DNA from: Anaerolineales bacterium UBA2029
GTDB taxonomy: Bacteria > Chloroflexota > Anaerolineae > Aggregatilineales > Aggregatilineaceae
Assembly: GCA_002332795.1 (NCBI GenBank)
Contig: DDBP01000087.1
Location: 1-9,380 of the forward strand
Length of the DNA: 9,380 nt
Direction: 5' to 3'
The first letter of the stretch is position 1, and every line of letters begins with the position of its first letter. The notes beneath the pieces were generated by a model. The model was not told where the DNA came from and searched no databases. It saw nothing but the letters and a program-made list of their open reading frames with translations. The translations under genes and the position numbers were made by a program. Shown here in pieces: positions 9,158-9,380 of this stretch.

Positions 9158-9380
9158 GCCGCATCAGCCTGATTTTGCCGCTCAACGCGCCGACCGAACC
9201 GCCGCCAGAAGAACGCAGGGAGGGGCCTCCTCGCCTCTCTCTGCGCTCTCTGCGTCTCGGCAGTGAAACTCTTCTGCTGAGGCGCACCCGGCCTGCCCCA
9301 CAGGGTAATCGCATCAAAACCGGACAGCGGCAGGGTGACAGAAGCAGGCTGGGAGCAGGGGTTGGCTCGCCTGGTTGACC
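9158..9380. other. Intergenic region after the thioredoxin gene
   Basis: No credible gene is seen. Just after the stop a short ATCA/TGAT hairpin is followed by TTTT (about 9168-9178), too weak to be called a terminator with confidence. The rest holds a CTCTGCG-type repeat and unassigned GC-rich sequence. Confidence 0.5.
9212..9270. repeat. Second CTCTGCG-type repeat copy downstream of the thioredoxin gene
   Basis: Contains CTCTGCG twice in close tandem (9239-9245 and 9248-9254) and ends in CTCGGCAGTG (9256-9265). Positions 9248-9265 match 8463-8480 at 16 of 18 bases in the same orientation. An upstream CGCAGGGAGG (from about 9214) may be a degenerate opposing arm. The outer limits are approximate. 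Confidence 0.4.

Noticed and set aside
9105..9378. Short open frames on both strands at the right edge
   Set aside because: Arg/Pro-rich translations over repeat sequence, with no ribosome binding sites or motifs.

Overview
The window looks like chromosomal DNA from a GC-rich bacterium, most likely a member of the Chloroflexota (Anaerolineae-like). This rests on recalled resemblance of the permease and binding-protein sequences and of the intergenic repeats (CCTCACCC...CTCTCC and CTCTGCG...CTCGGCGGTG types). No search was run, so the taxonomic call is tentative.

Positions 73-8197 hold one compact minus-strand operon for uptake and phosphorolytic breakdown of an alpha-linked glucose disaccharide or small oligosaccharide. 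In transcription order it contains: a promoter with a perfect -35 box (TTGACA), a 17-bp spacer and TTTAAT; a 16-bp perfect palindromic operator at the predicted start of transcription; a LacI-family regulator; a 966-residue fusion of a beta-phosphoglucomutase-like HAD domain to a GH65 phosphorylase; a secreted family 1 solute-binding protein; a MalF-type permease; a MalG-type permease; and a DUF624/YesL-type membrane protein. Gaps between genes are 7-77 bp. The only sizeable one (binding protein to first permease) carries a strong stem-loop with no U-tract, which may set the ratio of binding protein to permease. There is no ATPase gene, so the importer probably borrows a shared MsmK/MalK/UgpC-type ATPase.

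Proposed working of the operon: the sugar is captured outside, imported intact, split by phosphate into beta-glucose-1-phosphate and glucose (or a shorter glucan), and the beta-glucose-1-phosphate is converted to glucose-6-phosphate by the mutase domain of the same polypeptide. The first gene is the regulator, so the operon should be autoregulated. A second exact copy of the 12-bp operator core lies inside the mutase coding sequence 1,425 bp downstream, an arrangement reminiscent of lacO2 inside lacZ.

Positions 8198-8590 are non-coding and contain two imperfect palindromic repeat elements. A separate plus-strand gene follows (8591-9157), encoding a membrane-anchored TlpA/ResA-type thioredoxin. 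The final 220 bp have no credible gene but contain another copy of the CTCTGCG-type repeat, so the thioredoxin gene is flanked by related repeats.
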